Shown: piece by piece, positions 28,726 to 51,500 of the stretch | How positions within the stretch are numbered: the first letter of the stretch is position 1 | How the letters are laid out: the number at the start of each line of letters is the position of its first letter | Assembly: GCF_052324685.1 (NCBI RefSeq) | Contig: NC_135226.1 | Location: 18,264,943-18,328,942, forward strand | Length of the DNA stretch: 64,000 nt | Source: Brachyhypopomus gauderio | Taxonomy: Eukaryota > Chordata > Actinopteri > Gymnotiformes > Hypopomidae | Direction: 5' to 3' | Notes under the pieces: model-generated | Database searches by the model: none | What the model saw: only the letters and a program-made list of their open reading frames with translations | Told to the model about the DNA's origin: nothing | Position numbers and translations under genes: made by a program

Positions 28726-28960
28726 GTTGGTGTTCTTGTGTATTTTAAAAGTTTGTGATACATCTGACGGAAACGTCGCGAAACGTCAATGAAGGCAAAG
28801 CGGGACGGTGCCGTGGAAGTCTCGTGAAGTCGAAGGTGCCATGAAGTGAAAAGGCGCGGAAAAGCTTCACTTACCCGGAAGTTGTTCCGACAAAGTGCGC
28901 GGCGGACGTGCTGGGAAATGTAGTTTTTCCCACTGTTTCGACCGATCAACCGCTCGTTAC
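28726..28960 (-). promoter_or_regulatory. npat promoter and 5' UTR
   Basis: The DNA just upstream of the npat ATG is richer in CpG than its surroundings and has no TATA box. On the minus strand TTTTCCGCGCC near 28850-28862 resembles an E2F site; mammalian NPAT is E2F-driven. The TSS is not visible. Confidence 0.4.
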
Positions 28961-31237
28961 ATATTATATCTTTTCGTGCTACTGACGTGATAATTACTAA
29001 ATGATGAGCATTCTGGTCTTTTCGTCAAATGCCCTTATTCAGTTCAGCTGCGTGGTAAATGAGAATGAGGTACTAGGGGAAAAAATCATGCATGTTGTCT
29101 GCTTGACGTGGCCTATACTATCATTGACACTCATTCATCTATTTCCATTCCATTGATTCCTGAGTAACATTGCATTTTAGTTTTTAACACTCTTTAATAC
29201 TGCACTAAACATCTGACATCCCAGAATCAGATGTCAGAAGTGTTAATAGGTAGTACAACACGCTACAGTGAGGAATTTCCTTGAAATCATGTTTTATTAT
29301 AAGCTATTTTCTAACATGTATTTCCATAGGCTACATTAATCACCTTGTAATTTATTCAAAACACCTTTCATGTAGACATACAGAATGTATAGAATGTACA
29401 GTTTGTGTTAGTAATGCTCAAAGTCTGTATAGATTTTACATCATAAAACCATTGCATGCTGGATATTTTGGAGTTAAAGTACACAATCAACCTGCTATGA
29501 CACTGCTGTGTTAGAGCCCAAGCAAAACTGTGGGGTATTATAAATAGCTCAACACCCACAGCCATGCTACTACTATATCAGTATGACACCAGTAGCACCT
29601 CTGCCAATAGCTTTGTAAGCAGTCGGCCTGTCATAGAGTTACCAGTAAGTAACAGAATGGAGGGTGGATGATTTATTACGTGTGCTAACACAAATACTAG
29701 TTTGTAATTGTACACACAGCTATAAAAAGTATACAGTGCTTAATAAAAGTACCCAGTGAATATAATTACAAGGTATAGGTGTTCATGTTTTCATAAATTA
29801 TATTTTAAGGAACAGTATAGGAGTTCCACACATACTATCTGTGTATCTTATACGTGTATGTAAATATGTTCTGGAATATTTATAACATGTGGTTGTGTAC
29901 TTTTGTACTGTGGTAAGGAGTGTGTATTATTTGATGGCAAAAAAAAGTGCATTTACATATTTTCATGAAAGGTCTCTTTCATTTTTGCGATACACAATGT
30001 TGATATATCTGACCAAATATTGATATACACACTGCACATAGTATTAATGTCACATCTATGAACTTGACTGACTGATTGTGAGGAGCTGGTCGATTTTTTT
30101 TATTATTAATGAATTTCCTCAAGATAATTGACCAACATGTTGGGATAATGATTGTTACAGAACACATTGAAACATTACATAATTACATTAAACCAGTTTA
30201 GAAGACCTAATTAAGATAAGATAAGATAAGATGTCAAAAGACTTAAATGATTATATGCTGATCAAAATATTAATGGAGCACTTTATCATATTTTACATAA
30301 TAGCATAACACTGTATAATGCCAAGTAAACTGAATGTCAGGTATATCAATCTGTCCAGTTAAGAATCATAATGAAAGTGACAACAGGTGCATTGAAGAGA
30401 CAATAGGTCCTGAGTTCTAGTGCAGGACAATGCCTAACCTTATGCGTGATTTCAGTTTTGTGTTTTGATTTTATCAGTGTGATTTTGAATCCTACCCTGA
30501 TTTTGGTTTCCACTGACCATTGTTATATAATTTTGTTGTCAGTCAAGACCACTATATTAGTAAAGGTTTTCAACTGTAATGTTTAATTCATTGAGCAACT
30601 GTGTGTCATTTTAGTGCTACAATAAATGTTTGAGCAGTGTATATATAAGGGAGTTTTATGTAAGATAAAGATATAGTACCATGACTCCAGTATTTTGGTT
30701 AATGTGTTACAGGATAATATGATTGCACAATTGCTATGTAAGAAAATCAACACACAGTCCAAAGTTATCTTATTTAAAAGTTGATGTTGATGCAGACATC
30801 AAGCATTTTTGGATTATATGAATGCGTTAGAATTTTATATAATGATATGACATATGATGCAATATGAGCATTGGGAAAACATTTAGTATCTTGAAGTTCA
30901 ACACAAGATGAGGCTGCATGGTAAACCCTCTTTCACTGGTTTTCTTTCTGCATGAACATATGAGGATTCTGAAACCAATGTGTAAATCAAAGTAAATACT
31001 GAATTGTTGACTTTGCTGAAAAAATGGCAACTTTCTGGTGAGCAGTTAAGTAGTGAACTGCTCTAAATATGTAGGTATTTGACTCACACCAAAGGGAGAT
31101 ATGTCAACATATGGCAGGTCAAGGTAAGAAGGTTATGCCCTCCTTATTGAGGTTTGTTCAAAAGTATAGACTCAACTACTACCAAGCTCTGATCCTGTTT
31201 GACTGTATAAACACTCTCTTATTGTATTATGGCTTTG

Positions 31238-31239
<2 letters not shown>
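28961..31239. other. AT-rich intergenic DNA between npat and hif3a
   Basis: No gene recognised on either strand, and in particular no ATM exon next to npat. A short AAGATAAGATAAGATAAG run (30213-30232) forms clustered GATA motifs. The rest is AT-rich without visible structure. Confidence 0.55.

Positions 31240-31317
<78 letters not shown>
31240..31317. repeat. (TG)n microsatellite beside the hAT element
   Basis: About 38 TG units end at the left target-site duplication of the hAT MITE. Confidence 0.95.
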
Positions 31318-31320
<3 letters not shown>

Positions 31321-31321
31321 C

Positions 31322-31743
31322 TAGGGATGTATATCGTCACCACTAAGCTAGATTCGATACACATCTCGATACACTGCCAACGATGCGATATAACTGCAAT
31401 ACTCTGAAACCCCTTGTCGATGCGATGCGATGCGATACAAATGCGATGCGATGCGACACACTCACGAACGTAAGTTGTTGAGCGGGGAGGTTACGAGGGG
31501 GTAGCGGCCGCAGAGATGTCCACACCGTGCCGTCTTTTCATGCGTGTCGCCAGGTTCGTTGTGCTACTAACGTATTTAGCCCCACGGCATTGTTTGCAGA
31601 TTGCGTGACCGCCTCACTGCAGGCGATGCATCGTGAATTCGCCCGCAAATTAAACTCGATGCACGTTGAATCTACCGATGCAGTCGTATCGCAGACATGT
31701 GTACCGATTCACCGATGTGAATCGGTGAATCTCCACATCCCTA
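31322..31743. mobile_element. Non-autonomous hAT-type MITE, 422 bp
   Basis: The ends are TAGGGATGT and its inverse ACATCCCTA. They are flanked by a perfect 8-bp target duplication GTGTATAC (31314-31321 and 31744-31751). The 8-bp duplication and TAGGG ends mark the hAT superfamily. The inside carries GATGCGATGCGATGCGATAC-type repeats and, near the right end, a perfect 11-bp stem with 4-nt loop (GATTCACCGAT, 31706-31731). There is no transposase frame, so it must have been moved in trans. The intact duplication suggests a fairly recent insertion, about 235 bp upstream of the hif3a start. Confidence 0.88.
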
Positions 31744-31827
31744 GTGTATACATGTAACTTGAATTGTTGTTATAGACATTGCTGACCGTGAAGCAGAAGG
31801 ACTTTTATTTTGACAAACGAGCTAAGC

Positions 31828-31835
31828 ATTTGCAT
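31828..31835 (+). promoter_or_regulatory. Octamer motif in the hif3a promoter
   Basis: A perfect ATTTGCAT lies 151 bp upstream of the hif3a ATG. It is followed by GC-box-like CCCGCCCTC near 31882. Together with the CpG increase here this marks the likely promoter and 5' UTR; no TATA box is seen. Confidence 0.4.
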
Positions 31836-31986
31836 GTTCCCCAAGCGCCTCCTCCACAGATCGGGATAAACAACTGAGGCCCGCCCTCGGATTTAGCTCG
31901 CGCAGCTCCACTGCTCCACCAGTTAGCTTTGGTTAGCTGTACGGATACTGACACTGGGATTTGGTTTCTATTGAGCCTGAGCCATC

Positions 31987-41930
<9,944 letters not shown>

Positions 41931-43640
41931 GAAGGTGGATTGTGGATCATGAAGCTACAATCATGGTGCTTGGCTTTAAGGCTGACCTTGTTCGGCCGTC
42001 TTTCTGTTATGAATTCACTGACCTGACCAGGACTTTCTTTTTTGTGTGTGTGTGTGTGTGTGTGTTTTTAACACAGCTTGGACACCACGCATTCACAGTG
42101 ACAGCTGCACGACATTTAACTTCTGCACGTCACACCTGAAACGGAAGGGCCTGCACCACATGTAACGCACATAATAGTAGTGATTTAAAGTACAAATGAA
42201 GAATACTCAGTTATCCACCATCAGCAAATTAAAACCGCTTTGGAAACGTCGCTTCGTGACGAGCCGTGAAGGAAGGGATCATTGTTGAGTCTTCCACTGA
42301 GGAGCAGCAGGGTGTTTGAGCAGAGCCCTGTGCAGTTAGTCATCCTCTTCATCATCATCATCATCCTCCATCTCCACGGACACATCTGGTATTACAGACT
42401 GTCTACATACAAGGGGACTTTGCTTAGACACCCTCTCCTAGCGTGCTTAAGCAGCCCCAGGCCAAAAAGCCACAGACCTCAGTTTCAGAAGACATGGAAC
42501 CGTTAAAACGCCGAATGACCTTCAGTGCCCACGACTACCAGGGTCTGCTGCCTTTTGCGTTTGAACATTTCTGCAGTGGAAGGGAACATGTCCAAAGGGG
42601 TTTCTGAAAGTGGCCTGGTTTTTTTCCAGAGAGGTGTGCCAGAGTGAGCCGTAGCAAATCCCACACCGTAGTTCATTGTGCTTTGTGTTGGGCAACCTCA
42701 GCTCTGTCACCATTATCATTATTTTTATTTTTTTGTGACTGAAAATATTTTCCTGGTGGTTCTATTTGAAATGAGTGATCTTGCGTAATATCGAGCCTTC
42801 TTTTAAACGGATTACTGATACATCACTGAACGCCATGGATGTCAAACGCAACAAATACTCCAATTTTTTATCAGTGGCATCTTTTTTATAAAGCATTTTA
42901 TATACTTTTGCATAAGCAACATGTAAGTGAATATAAAGATTTTGTCTTTTTGTCGAACTACAGATCCTGTTTTTGTTTTCGTTTTTGCGCTACTTTCCCG
43001 ATTTACTCTGTGTGTCCTTCTGCAAAGCGCACATAACAAAACGAGCCATGTTTCTTGTCTTCTACAAGATTGTTTGTTTTTTGTTTTTTTTTCTGTAGTC
43101 GTGTTGCTAGAAACTCGTATGGGCGGATCCTCTGGGTTCACTCATGGTTGAGTACAAGTGTGTATGTGTGTAATCGTACAGAGGAGTCGTCGAGTGTGAC
43201 TGAGGGGGGAGGGGCTTGCGGTCAAATACCTTTGATCTGTAACTTTTACATTTAATTAAAAAAATGCCTTTTGATCTTGTAGTATACCAGTATATTGGAT
43301 AAGCTTTCTCTCTCATGATACAGGAATAGTTCTCACATTTGGAAATGTTACTTCGTGGGTCTGTTTCAGTATTGTGTGTTTTTGTTTCTTGGAAGGAATG
43401 GGTTAGAAATTAGAAGAATCAAAGATATTTTCATAATGTTTTTTTTTAAGATCCAATTCGAGGGGCCTTAAAAACTGTTAGACTAGACTGGGTTAGACTT
43501 GCCTTGTTATTTCACCTCTTTCTGGCATTTCTACTTACAAATGTGTACGTCTTGTTTCAGCTCAAAACCTTTAACCATGTCTTGTATTGCCTGAATTAAC
43601 AGAAATACAATAAATTGGTTTAAATGTGTACATTAAACCT
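41931..43640 (+). other. hif3a: hif3a 3' UTR
   Basis: No coding frame is recognised. AATAAA at 43609-43614 gives a 3' UTR of about 1.7 kb; an earlier ATTAAA lies near 43254. A short (TG)n lies near 42044. The extent is inferred from the signal alone. Confidence 0.5.
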
Positions 43641-45296
43641 CTGAAACTGAAATCTAAACGAAATCCATTTTGCTGATTTTTTTTCACTGTTGGATTAGAC
43701 AGCAGATGTTAAGCTTCATAGTAAAAGATGCTTTTGAATGAAAAGTTATATGAAAGACACCAGTGGCACTCCCAGTGTCTCTATATTAAAGTGCGTTTGG
43801 CAAGACGTGCCTCCGCGCGCTCGAGGTTTCTTCCCACATTTCTCTACAGGAGCAGCCATGGCTGTTGGGGCACAGCAACATTTACAGCAGGGCTGTTCCT
43901 AGTCTAAACAACACTCACCCTCCACATTCTTTCAACTTTCTCTTCAACGAGCTTCATAGTCACTATTCAAAGCATGAACCGCACACCACGATTATAAAGC
44001 ACGGGGCATTCAGTGTAACTGAGGAATAATCGGGCCGCTGTCGATGCGTTTTGTAGAGCATTGAGTTCAGTTGAAAGAATGAATGCAGTAAAACTCCAGT
44101 GTGTCCACTGCCTCTGGTAACGCGTCCTAGCGGTGGAGAGACTATGCCACTTTGACAACAAATGTTCTAGTTATGTATCGGGGATCCGGTCTACCCTAAC
44201 TGCACTACTGTACTTTTCTGCAGGGTTTTTTTTTTCCACTGAACCAGAAACCTCTAATCTTTTTTTTTTCCTAACAGAAACCAAACATTAGGTTTCCTGT
44301 GGCACAGAAAAAGAGATGAGCCTGCACTTGACATCACCGGCGCATTACATAAAAACGCCATTACAATGAGCTGGTGGATGTTTTTAAAAAAAGGAACTGA
44401 CCACTTTGAAAATGTCATTTCTTTTCATTACATTCACTTTAAAAGAGTTAGCAATTATAACATTAATACCTTTATATATTATTATTTCAGAAATGTTAAA
44501 TACAAATGTAAAAACTGAAATGTTAAAGTAACATAACAGGTCACAATTTTTAGGTGAAGAAAAAAGGAAAATGCAAAATGCCATGACAGCAAGTGAGCTT
44601 CAAGTCTGTGGTCCACAACACCACCAGAACATCTTACAAAAACATTCAGGCGGAAGGCATGGGTTTCGTCTGCTGTACGCGATACACAGTCGTAACCCTT
44701 ATAGACGAGAGTGTATAAGCTTCTCACAGAAACGAGCCGAGCGAAATCCCACCTCAGGCCTCCAGCTCGAGGTCCGAGCCTGGACACGCATGCTGTTTGG
44801 ACTAATCTGTGTTTGAGGCATCGGTGAAACCATCAATCCTCCTGTTCTGCTGGGGTCAAATTCCACCGTTAGCTACAGAACGTCTTTAATAACCGTTTAC
44901 AGCGGTCATGTGGGAACACACACACAGTCAACATTCCTCTAATGTGACATTTGGGTTATTACATATGTCCCTGGAACGTGTGTTCTAGTGCCCTCCTGGA
45001 GGGTAATAGGAAACATGTCTCCGGCTCCGCTGGAAACATCAAAACAATCAACATTGCTGTGCACGTGACGTCCTCCCCGTGCAGTCACGATCGTTGCTAT
45101 GGCAGCTCGACATCCACACGCTTTCAGCTGCAAGCCTCGCGTTGCGATTAAGGAAAACGAACCTCAAGGACACCGACGAATTAAAGACCTCTGAAGCTGG
45201 GGGGGGGGGGTGTCACCCTACGCCCACAGGCACAAACCGCCGGAATTCAAGTGCAAAGGGACGCCAGTCCGACGGCGCGCCGATGCCATCGCTCGG
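43641..45296. other. Convergent spacer; 3' UTR of the SUSD6-like gene
   Basis: No coding exon. On the minus strand an ATTAAA (plus TTTAAT, 44885-44890) is a possible poly(A) signal about 0.4 kb after the stop codon. Confidence 0.4.
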
Positions 45297-47074
45297 TCAG
45301 TTGTCCTTCCCGACGGAAAGTGCGATGTGCGACACCCGCCCCTCTTCCTCGTTTGTGCCGTCCGCCGACCTCAGAGGCACTTCCTCGTAGGGAGGGGGCT
45401 GCGTCGGTACCTCCGTGCTGCGATTCGCCGCGTCCGGGCAACAGCCTGAACCCGACTGGATAAGAGACGACAGAGGGCTGCGCTCCGATGAGGCCAGCAG
45501 GAGCTGAGTGGGTCCTCGGAAGGGCGGGAGGCGTTGACCCCAGCTGCCGTACACCGCCTCCTCGTAGGTGGGCAGAGACACCGGCAGCCCGTCCACCACC
45601 AGGTCCACCTGATCGGACGATCGCCGGCTGAAAGGGGGACAGACACAGACTCAGACGGTCCATTCGTCTCATACACAAGTATACGGATGAATCATTAACC
45701 GAAATTTTTTAAAATTTGCTTTCGTCAACCAGATGTGATGATACAGGTGAGGCCGCATACCTGTGCGAGTGACACGGGTAGAGGCGGGACTTGACAACCA
45801 TGCAGGCTGTGGTGGTAAGAAGGAAGATGGACACCCCAACAGCAGTGGTAGCCACACTCGGCATGGAGCTGGTTGTGCGGTCCTCATTTTTAGCGTGTCC
45901 AGCTACGGGACAGAGAAAACACACGCAGCGTTAAATCACAACATCACAACATGTGCAGCTACCGCCGCCCACCTTATCTTTGTGTTCCCAGATTGTAATC
46001 TATGTGGAAGCTGACCTACATCTCTGTTGTGGTTAACTGGTGTTTCTACTCCATGATGCAGTCCTTTTCCGACGTGTTTAAACGCATCACAGAACAAGAA
46101 GTGTTGGTTAGCACGATGGCTTGGCTCGTTTCCCGTTCACCGTTTGGTTTCCTGCCTGTGTGCGGCTGTGTTCAGAGGAGGAAGCTTTCTCTGCTGTGAG
46201 CCGAGTGAGAAGCTTCTGGGCTCCTCTTTGCTTACATGCCACACAAAGCTTATGTAGGTCATTCACTAAAGCTCTCTGCAAGTCCTGATTCCACATCATT
46301 TCCTCTACCCAGAATGCGGAACTTGAGACGGACTTCAGCGAAACGCACTCTTCGCAAGGACATTAGCTTCACTAACACACATTAGTCTCTGTTACAATAC
46401 ACGAAGAGACATGTGACGAGCGATATATTGACCCACGTTTCAAGTGACACTGGATTACTTGGTGAGACGGAAAATCCACTCACCCGTGTTAGGGACACAC
46501 GTGGGCACACTGGGGGTCCACTGTCCTTTCAGGCACTTGGAGCGGTGAACTCTGCCTGGCAGGACATAGCCTGTCTCACAGAAGTAGTAGATGAAGCTCT
46601 TCTGAGTGAAGCCTTTGCATGGAGAAGGCTTACAGTAGAATCCGCCATGCTCTGGGATGACCGGGTGCGGGCAGCTCTGACCTGAGATTCCTAGAGTAAG
46701 GAAATGAAATTAACACATGTGCACGAGTTCCACTAAAGACTGTAGTTCTCTGGGGAAACAGGTTTGATTCAAGTCGTCCGCACTTATGTGTCGTGCAAGA
46801 AAACAAATCCCTCCACATCTCGTGGCTGTAAATAAACTCAGCTGCTAACTGACGGTAATAATAAAAAAAAAAAAACCATTACATAAAAACATAAGAGCTG
46901 TGCGATGAATCACATCGGAAGAAAACGAACGGGTCGGTCAAGCAATGATGAGTGTCAGCGTGTTTTGAAGAGACTTGGAGTCATACCTGTGGCAATGTCT
47001 GGGAGGAAGGACAGGATGAAGATCGCATAGCCCAGGGCAGCGTCCAAACATGGCCATGGTCGTGGTGCAGACAT
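45297..47074 (-). CDS. SUSD6-like single-sushi membrane protein
   Basis: Four coding exons on minus: 46987-47074, 46484-46690, 45761-45902, 45297-45627 (255 residues; phases close). A signal peptide ends near residue 29. One sushi/CCP module follows with six cysteines spaced as in human SUSD6 (SCPHP, GFYC, SPCK, YFCE, SKCL, PTCV). A membrane helix lies near 117-137 (TTAVGVSIFLLTTTACMVV). The cytoplasmic tail has DQVDLVVDG, LPTYEEAVYG and a second motif PPPYEEV; LPxY and PPxY motifs bind WW domains of NEDD4-family E3 ligases. Human SUSD6 (KIAA0247/DRAGO) is p53-inducible and works with TMEM127 and WWP2 in MHC-I turnover. Orthology to SUSD6 rather than to a fish paralogue is not proven. A 5' UTR piece (47075-47087) and an upstream non-coding exon are predicted. 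Confidence 0.88.
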
Positions 47075-48225
47075 CAAAACTCTGGTCCTAGTGGTACAAC
47101 AGACAACAAGACACTGACTATTTCAGTTCCACAAAACGTGTCCGATCAAGGACGTATCTGCAGTATGTTAATGGCACAGAGAGAAGGTGACCCACATTCC
47201 CGGTCAGGTGTTCGGCGGTTTGGGGGCCTGTTGCAATGCAAAAGGTCACACTGGTTTGGTTTTTACCGAAAGAGGTGGAGACTGTGTACAGCTACAGATG
47301 CAACAGCTGGTTAACACCACACCCTCACCCTCACCATGGAACAGAACTTGACAAGCCCAGTCAAGCTTAAGAAATACAGCGGTATAATCATGTGAAAGTG
47401 CACCGTACCCTGCAGAGGAGGATTAGTGCCAAAATGATTAGCTAGCTATACCGCAACTTCCTGTGCCGACCTCTGAAAGTAATACAGAGAGTTGAGCAAA
47501 AATACAAGCACAGAGCCGCCAATGTTGTCACCCTGTGAGTTAGAGAGGTGCAGTCATCTGTGCAGACATGTGGGGAACCACCCTTCAGGGCTCTGCACGG
47601 TTCCTATGCAGTGTTAAAGGGCACAGCCAAAAGCACAGGTGGCTTGAGAGAATATCATGAAATATGATATAAATAGTTAACAGATATAACCGGCAAAGAA
47701 CGCATTTACCGTCACTGAACACACAGGTGTGCTGGTAAATAAGGAAACAGACAAGACGAAAGGTGCAAATGTGCGGGTTCAGAACTGTAAACAAGGTCCC
47801 AATGAAAGTAATACTTATAACAGCCTTATGAGTGTATATAAATATCAACCTGGCTAATGACATGAAGCACTTCCAAAGTTTGCAATACAAGGACGTCACA
47901 TATCTGATGTGATTCGACTCTGGCACTAGGCATTTAAAAATAACTTCATTAAACTGTCATTATTATACCATTATAACTTACCTGAGTTCTTAAGAAAACG
48001 TGATTTTACTAATATTGTATTAGTATATAGTATATTGCTATTTCTGCACGATAACACGAGCTCACGAGTTTTTTTCCATCAAGTAACATGACAAACCGAA
48101 CAATATATTTTAAAACGTCTGAAATCCCGTGCTCACGTGCCTATCCTGGAGTCGTGAGGAAATCGCAGAGCCCTCAGACGCCGTCGTAGCGGATTAAACC
48201 AAAACCAGCTCGAAATACCACTTAC

Positions 48226-48560
48226 CTAACGACGAAGAAATGGAGGATGAATCGTGGTAAGAATAAATAAAAAACCCCGAACGTGGCAGGTGAGGCAGAC
48301 GTCTAGTGCATTATCTTCGAGGGTGGGACGAGGTAAAGGCGATGCGTCTGAACACACACGGCGTCCTCTAAATGAATGGGACGCGATTCAACAAGTGCGT
48401 CTGTCTCACGACCCCGACGCGATGACTCACCGCTCAGCTGTGCGGGCACCAGCGGGCGAGACTTCTGATTGGCTGGCTGAAGGCTCGCGACGCTTCCGAC
48501 CGAGGCTGCGACGGAGAAACGCCCACGCAATCTGTCGTGTACGGCGGTTCTCCGAGACTG
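48226..48560 (-). promoter_or_regulatory. Predicted first non-coding exon and promoter of the SUSD6-like gene
   Basis: On the minus strand CGTTAG|gtaagt gives a strong donor at 48226/48225. It can splice to the acceptor at 47088-47089 in front of the start codon. The DNA just upstream (to about 48560) is CpG-rich, unlike its surroundings. The TSS is not visible. Confidence 0.5.
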
Positions 48561-51500
48561 CGGATGGATCGAGTCTGATGTGTTTTAATATACGTGTTCA
48601 TGGTTGTGTTATCTAAACAGTGAATAAAGATATACAGATATAAAGAAGAAAGATCTAACGTAGCTGGCAGGGATGGCGACTCCAGCCAGCGGAAGTGTTG
48701 TAATGCAGGCGGCGCCAGTCTTTCATGGTACAGACGCGTCATCCTTCCTTCACGAAAATGGACTAATTGTGAGCTGATGAAATTGACCGGGAATCGACAT
48801 GTCCTCATGTTTATATCTGTAAAATCTAGGTCTATCTATGAAATCAAACAAAATGAGAACATTCTTACTTGGTCCTAAAGGGACAGTTTTTCTTCAAATG
48901 ACACAATAACCAAATTGAACTTTATGTACGACAAAAAAAAAAAAAAAATTTATCTTGCAACAGGTTTAGTTTCTAAGGATAATGAGATCTGAAACCCTTC
49001 CAAGAAATAACAGCACAACATAGTGTCCGGGTTATTATTTAGACTGGTGCTACATTCCAGTGTGTAGAGTACTCAGTTAACCATAAACCTACTCTGATGG
49101 GCTGAAAAACAAAACCACCACAGAATACATACACAGCAAAAAGGGGGAAATTTTATGAGGGAGGAAAATGTATTTTCAAAGTCAGAACATATGCAAAGCT
49201 CCTTTTTAACAATTACAATTCACAAATCATGGAGAGAACTGGTATTTTTCTACCAAAAGTGAAATTTAACAGATAACAGAATAAAACAAACTCTGAACTC
49301 TTTGATATTTTGCACACGTACATGAGCCACAGTAGTAATCACAGTTAGGGAAGCACACCGAGCGTCTGCTTGAGGAAGTTAGTCTAAAATCAAGAGTTTG
49401 GTAAATAAAGACATTAATGTCTAAATCATTTACAAGCTTTCCAAAATCTATCAAAGGGAATTCTTATTCATAAATCCATTTAAAATTTTAATCAAACAAA
49501 CAGATTCTTCAAATTACAAACTACAAGTTGACAAGAATACAATTATGAATATTGTTTAAAAATGCAATCAAGAAACCGGTCTTTAACATTCGATGTTGTC
49601 TGCACGGGGAAGCAAGATCCATTAGTGGGTTTTGTGGCAATGGCAAACCCGGATCTGAGGAGATGCAGTTTTGGGGACGCACCTCAGAAACAGTACCACG
49701 TCTGTCCCAGCACACACCACAGCGCTGCTGCGTCGTTTGGTCACGTCTTATGAACTGGCCCACAATACACAAGCGTTAATGAACCCATTCATACTACAGA
49801 TTTGATTATTATACCACTCTCAAAATGCCTTGCAACCTATAGTGTGGGATGGAATTTTCAAACAAAGCTTCTGAGCCCGTTTAGCTAGATCACATCTACC
49901 ACATTTAGTGTTGGCAAATGAAGACATTGACCCAGTTTCCCATCAGTGCATCCACAAAACAAACAGACATTGATATTGTAGATGTACCTCATTAACACTG
50001 TCAAAAATCTGGATATATTACAAATACCCCCTTAGTGTTAAAAGAGAGCTAGTTTCTTCTACAAGTTTTCCCCAACACAATCTCATACAAATATAGATTC
50101 AGCCAAGCTTCTTATAGCATACAGCATTTTCCCCATTGTCAGATTTAGGAAAAAAAAAGGGGCTTGTGGTTGTGAGGACATGGCCTCATGCTGAAACTAA
50201 AAGTAATTTGCTGTAGTCGTACAAAAGTCATGCACACATACCCTGTAGTGTCCTACTGACACGGAAGCATGTGCTATTTATTTAGTTTCAGTGCAGATCT
50301 AAGGACTGTTCATGCAGTAAGGCTGTGTTCCTGTAGAAGTGTCTAAAAGTGCGACACATGGACCCAAAGCCTCTTTTTGCTTCTGCAAACTTTACAATTT
50401 AAACAGAACCTTCAACAACAGCGTTTAAATGAGCCATGCATGTCTACCGATGCCATTTCGTCACCGAAATCGTTCCGTTCATAAACATCAAATCTACCAC
50501 CATCCCAGTGTTAGAATGTCGACCTTTTCTCGGTAGGCTGATTGTCATTTTCTTGATCCACCTCCAGAAAATTGGAGCACTCCGACGTGAGGAAAACACC
50601 GATGTTAAAACATGTACTGCTAGTTAAAAAAATACATTGTTTACTATATCTGTCGATAAGATGTATTTTAACATTTGTGACTAAAGACTGGATTAAAGAG
50701 AATTAGAGGTTAAGTCATCAGCAAAGATCATTTAAAACATCTCACAAAATATGTACATTATAAAACTACCTCTTCGTTCTAACCACTTTCTAGAATTTCA
50801 AATAACTATTAAAAATGTCAAACTAGTGGTGAGACTAAAACTCCGATAGTGTGCAGTTACTCATTCGATTTAGAATATTTAAACTTTCACCCAAGTGGTC
50901 TACACAACCAAATCCAAACATCAACAGATTAACAAGTATTATCAAAGTGAATCAGAACTCGATCCACTTACAGCTTAAGCTTGCATGATGGAACAGGCAA
51001 ATACACAGTATCATGCCAACAAAGCTCGGTATAGTGTCATGTACTAATGCAGTGTGCAATTTTGAAATGTCTGGGCTGATGTGTAATACCAGCTTACTAG
51101 TGGCTTAGCCCCGGTTCACTCTCTGAACGGCATGTCTTTGGTTGCTCTCCAGGTGCAAGCTAAGATGCTGTTCTCCTAGGATTAGAGACCAAGGCACTGG
51201 TGGCTCTACAGAAAGACCTGCTGTGAGAATCAACCAATTTGTGCTTACGTGCGTATGGACCTGCTTTAATGGAAGAACGCTTCACGTTAGTGTTCAAATG
51301 CCACTCTACACAGCAGTCGCGGGTAATAGCGCCTGCCGTATGACCAGCTGGGTCAGCGCTCAACCACTCCGGTCCGGCTCCTTCACTAATTTGCCCCAGT
51401 TACACAGGTCACCAGGCCAGGGCAGTTCTGGGACTGGATCGGCACTCTTGTGCCAGTTGAATCAAGCCTTTGACTTATGGGAGAGGGTAAAAAAGAGAGG

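Noticed and set aside
31111-31407. 98-codon plus-strand frame with a poly-(CV) stretch
   Set aside because: The middle is the TG microsatellite and the end runs into the hAT MITE; not a gene.
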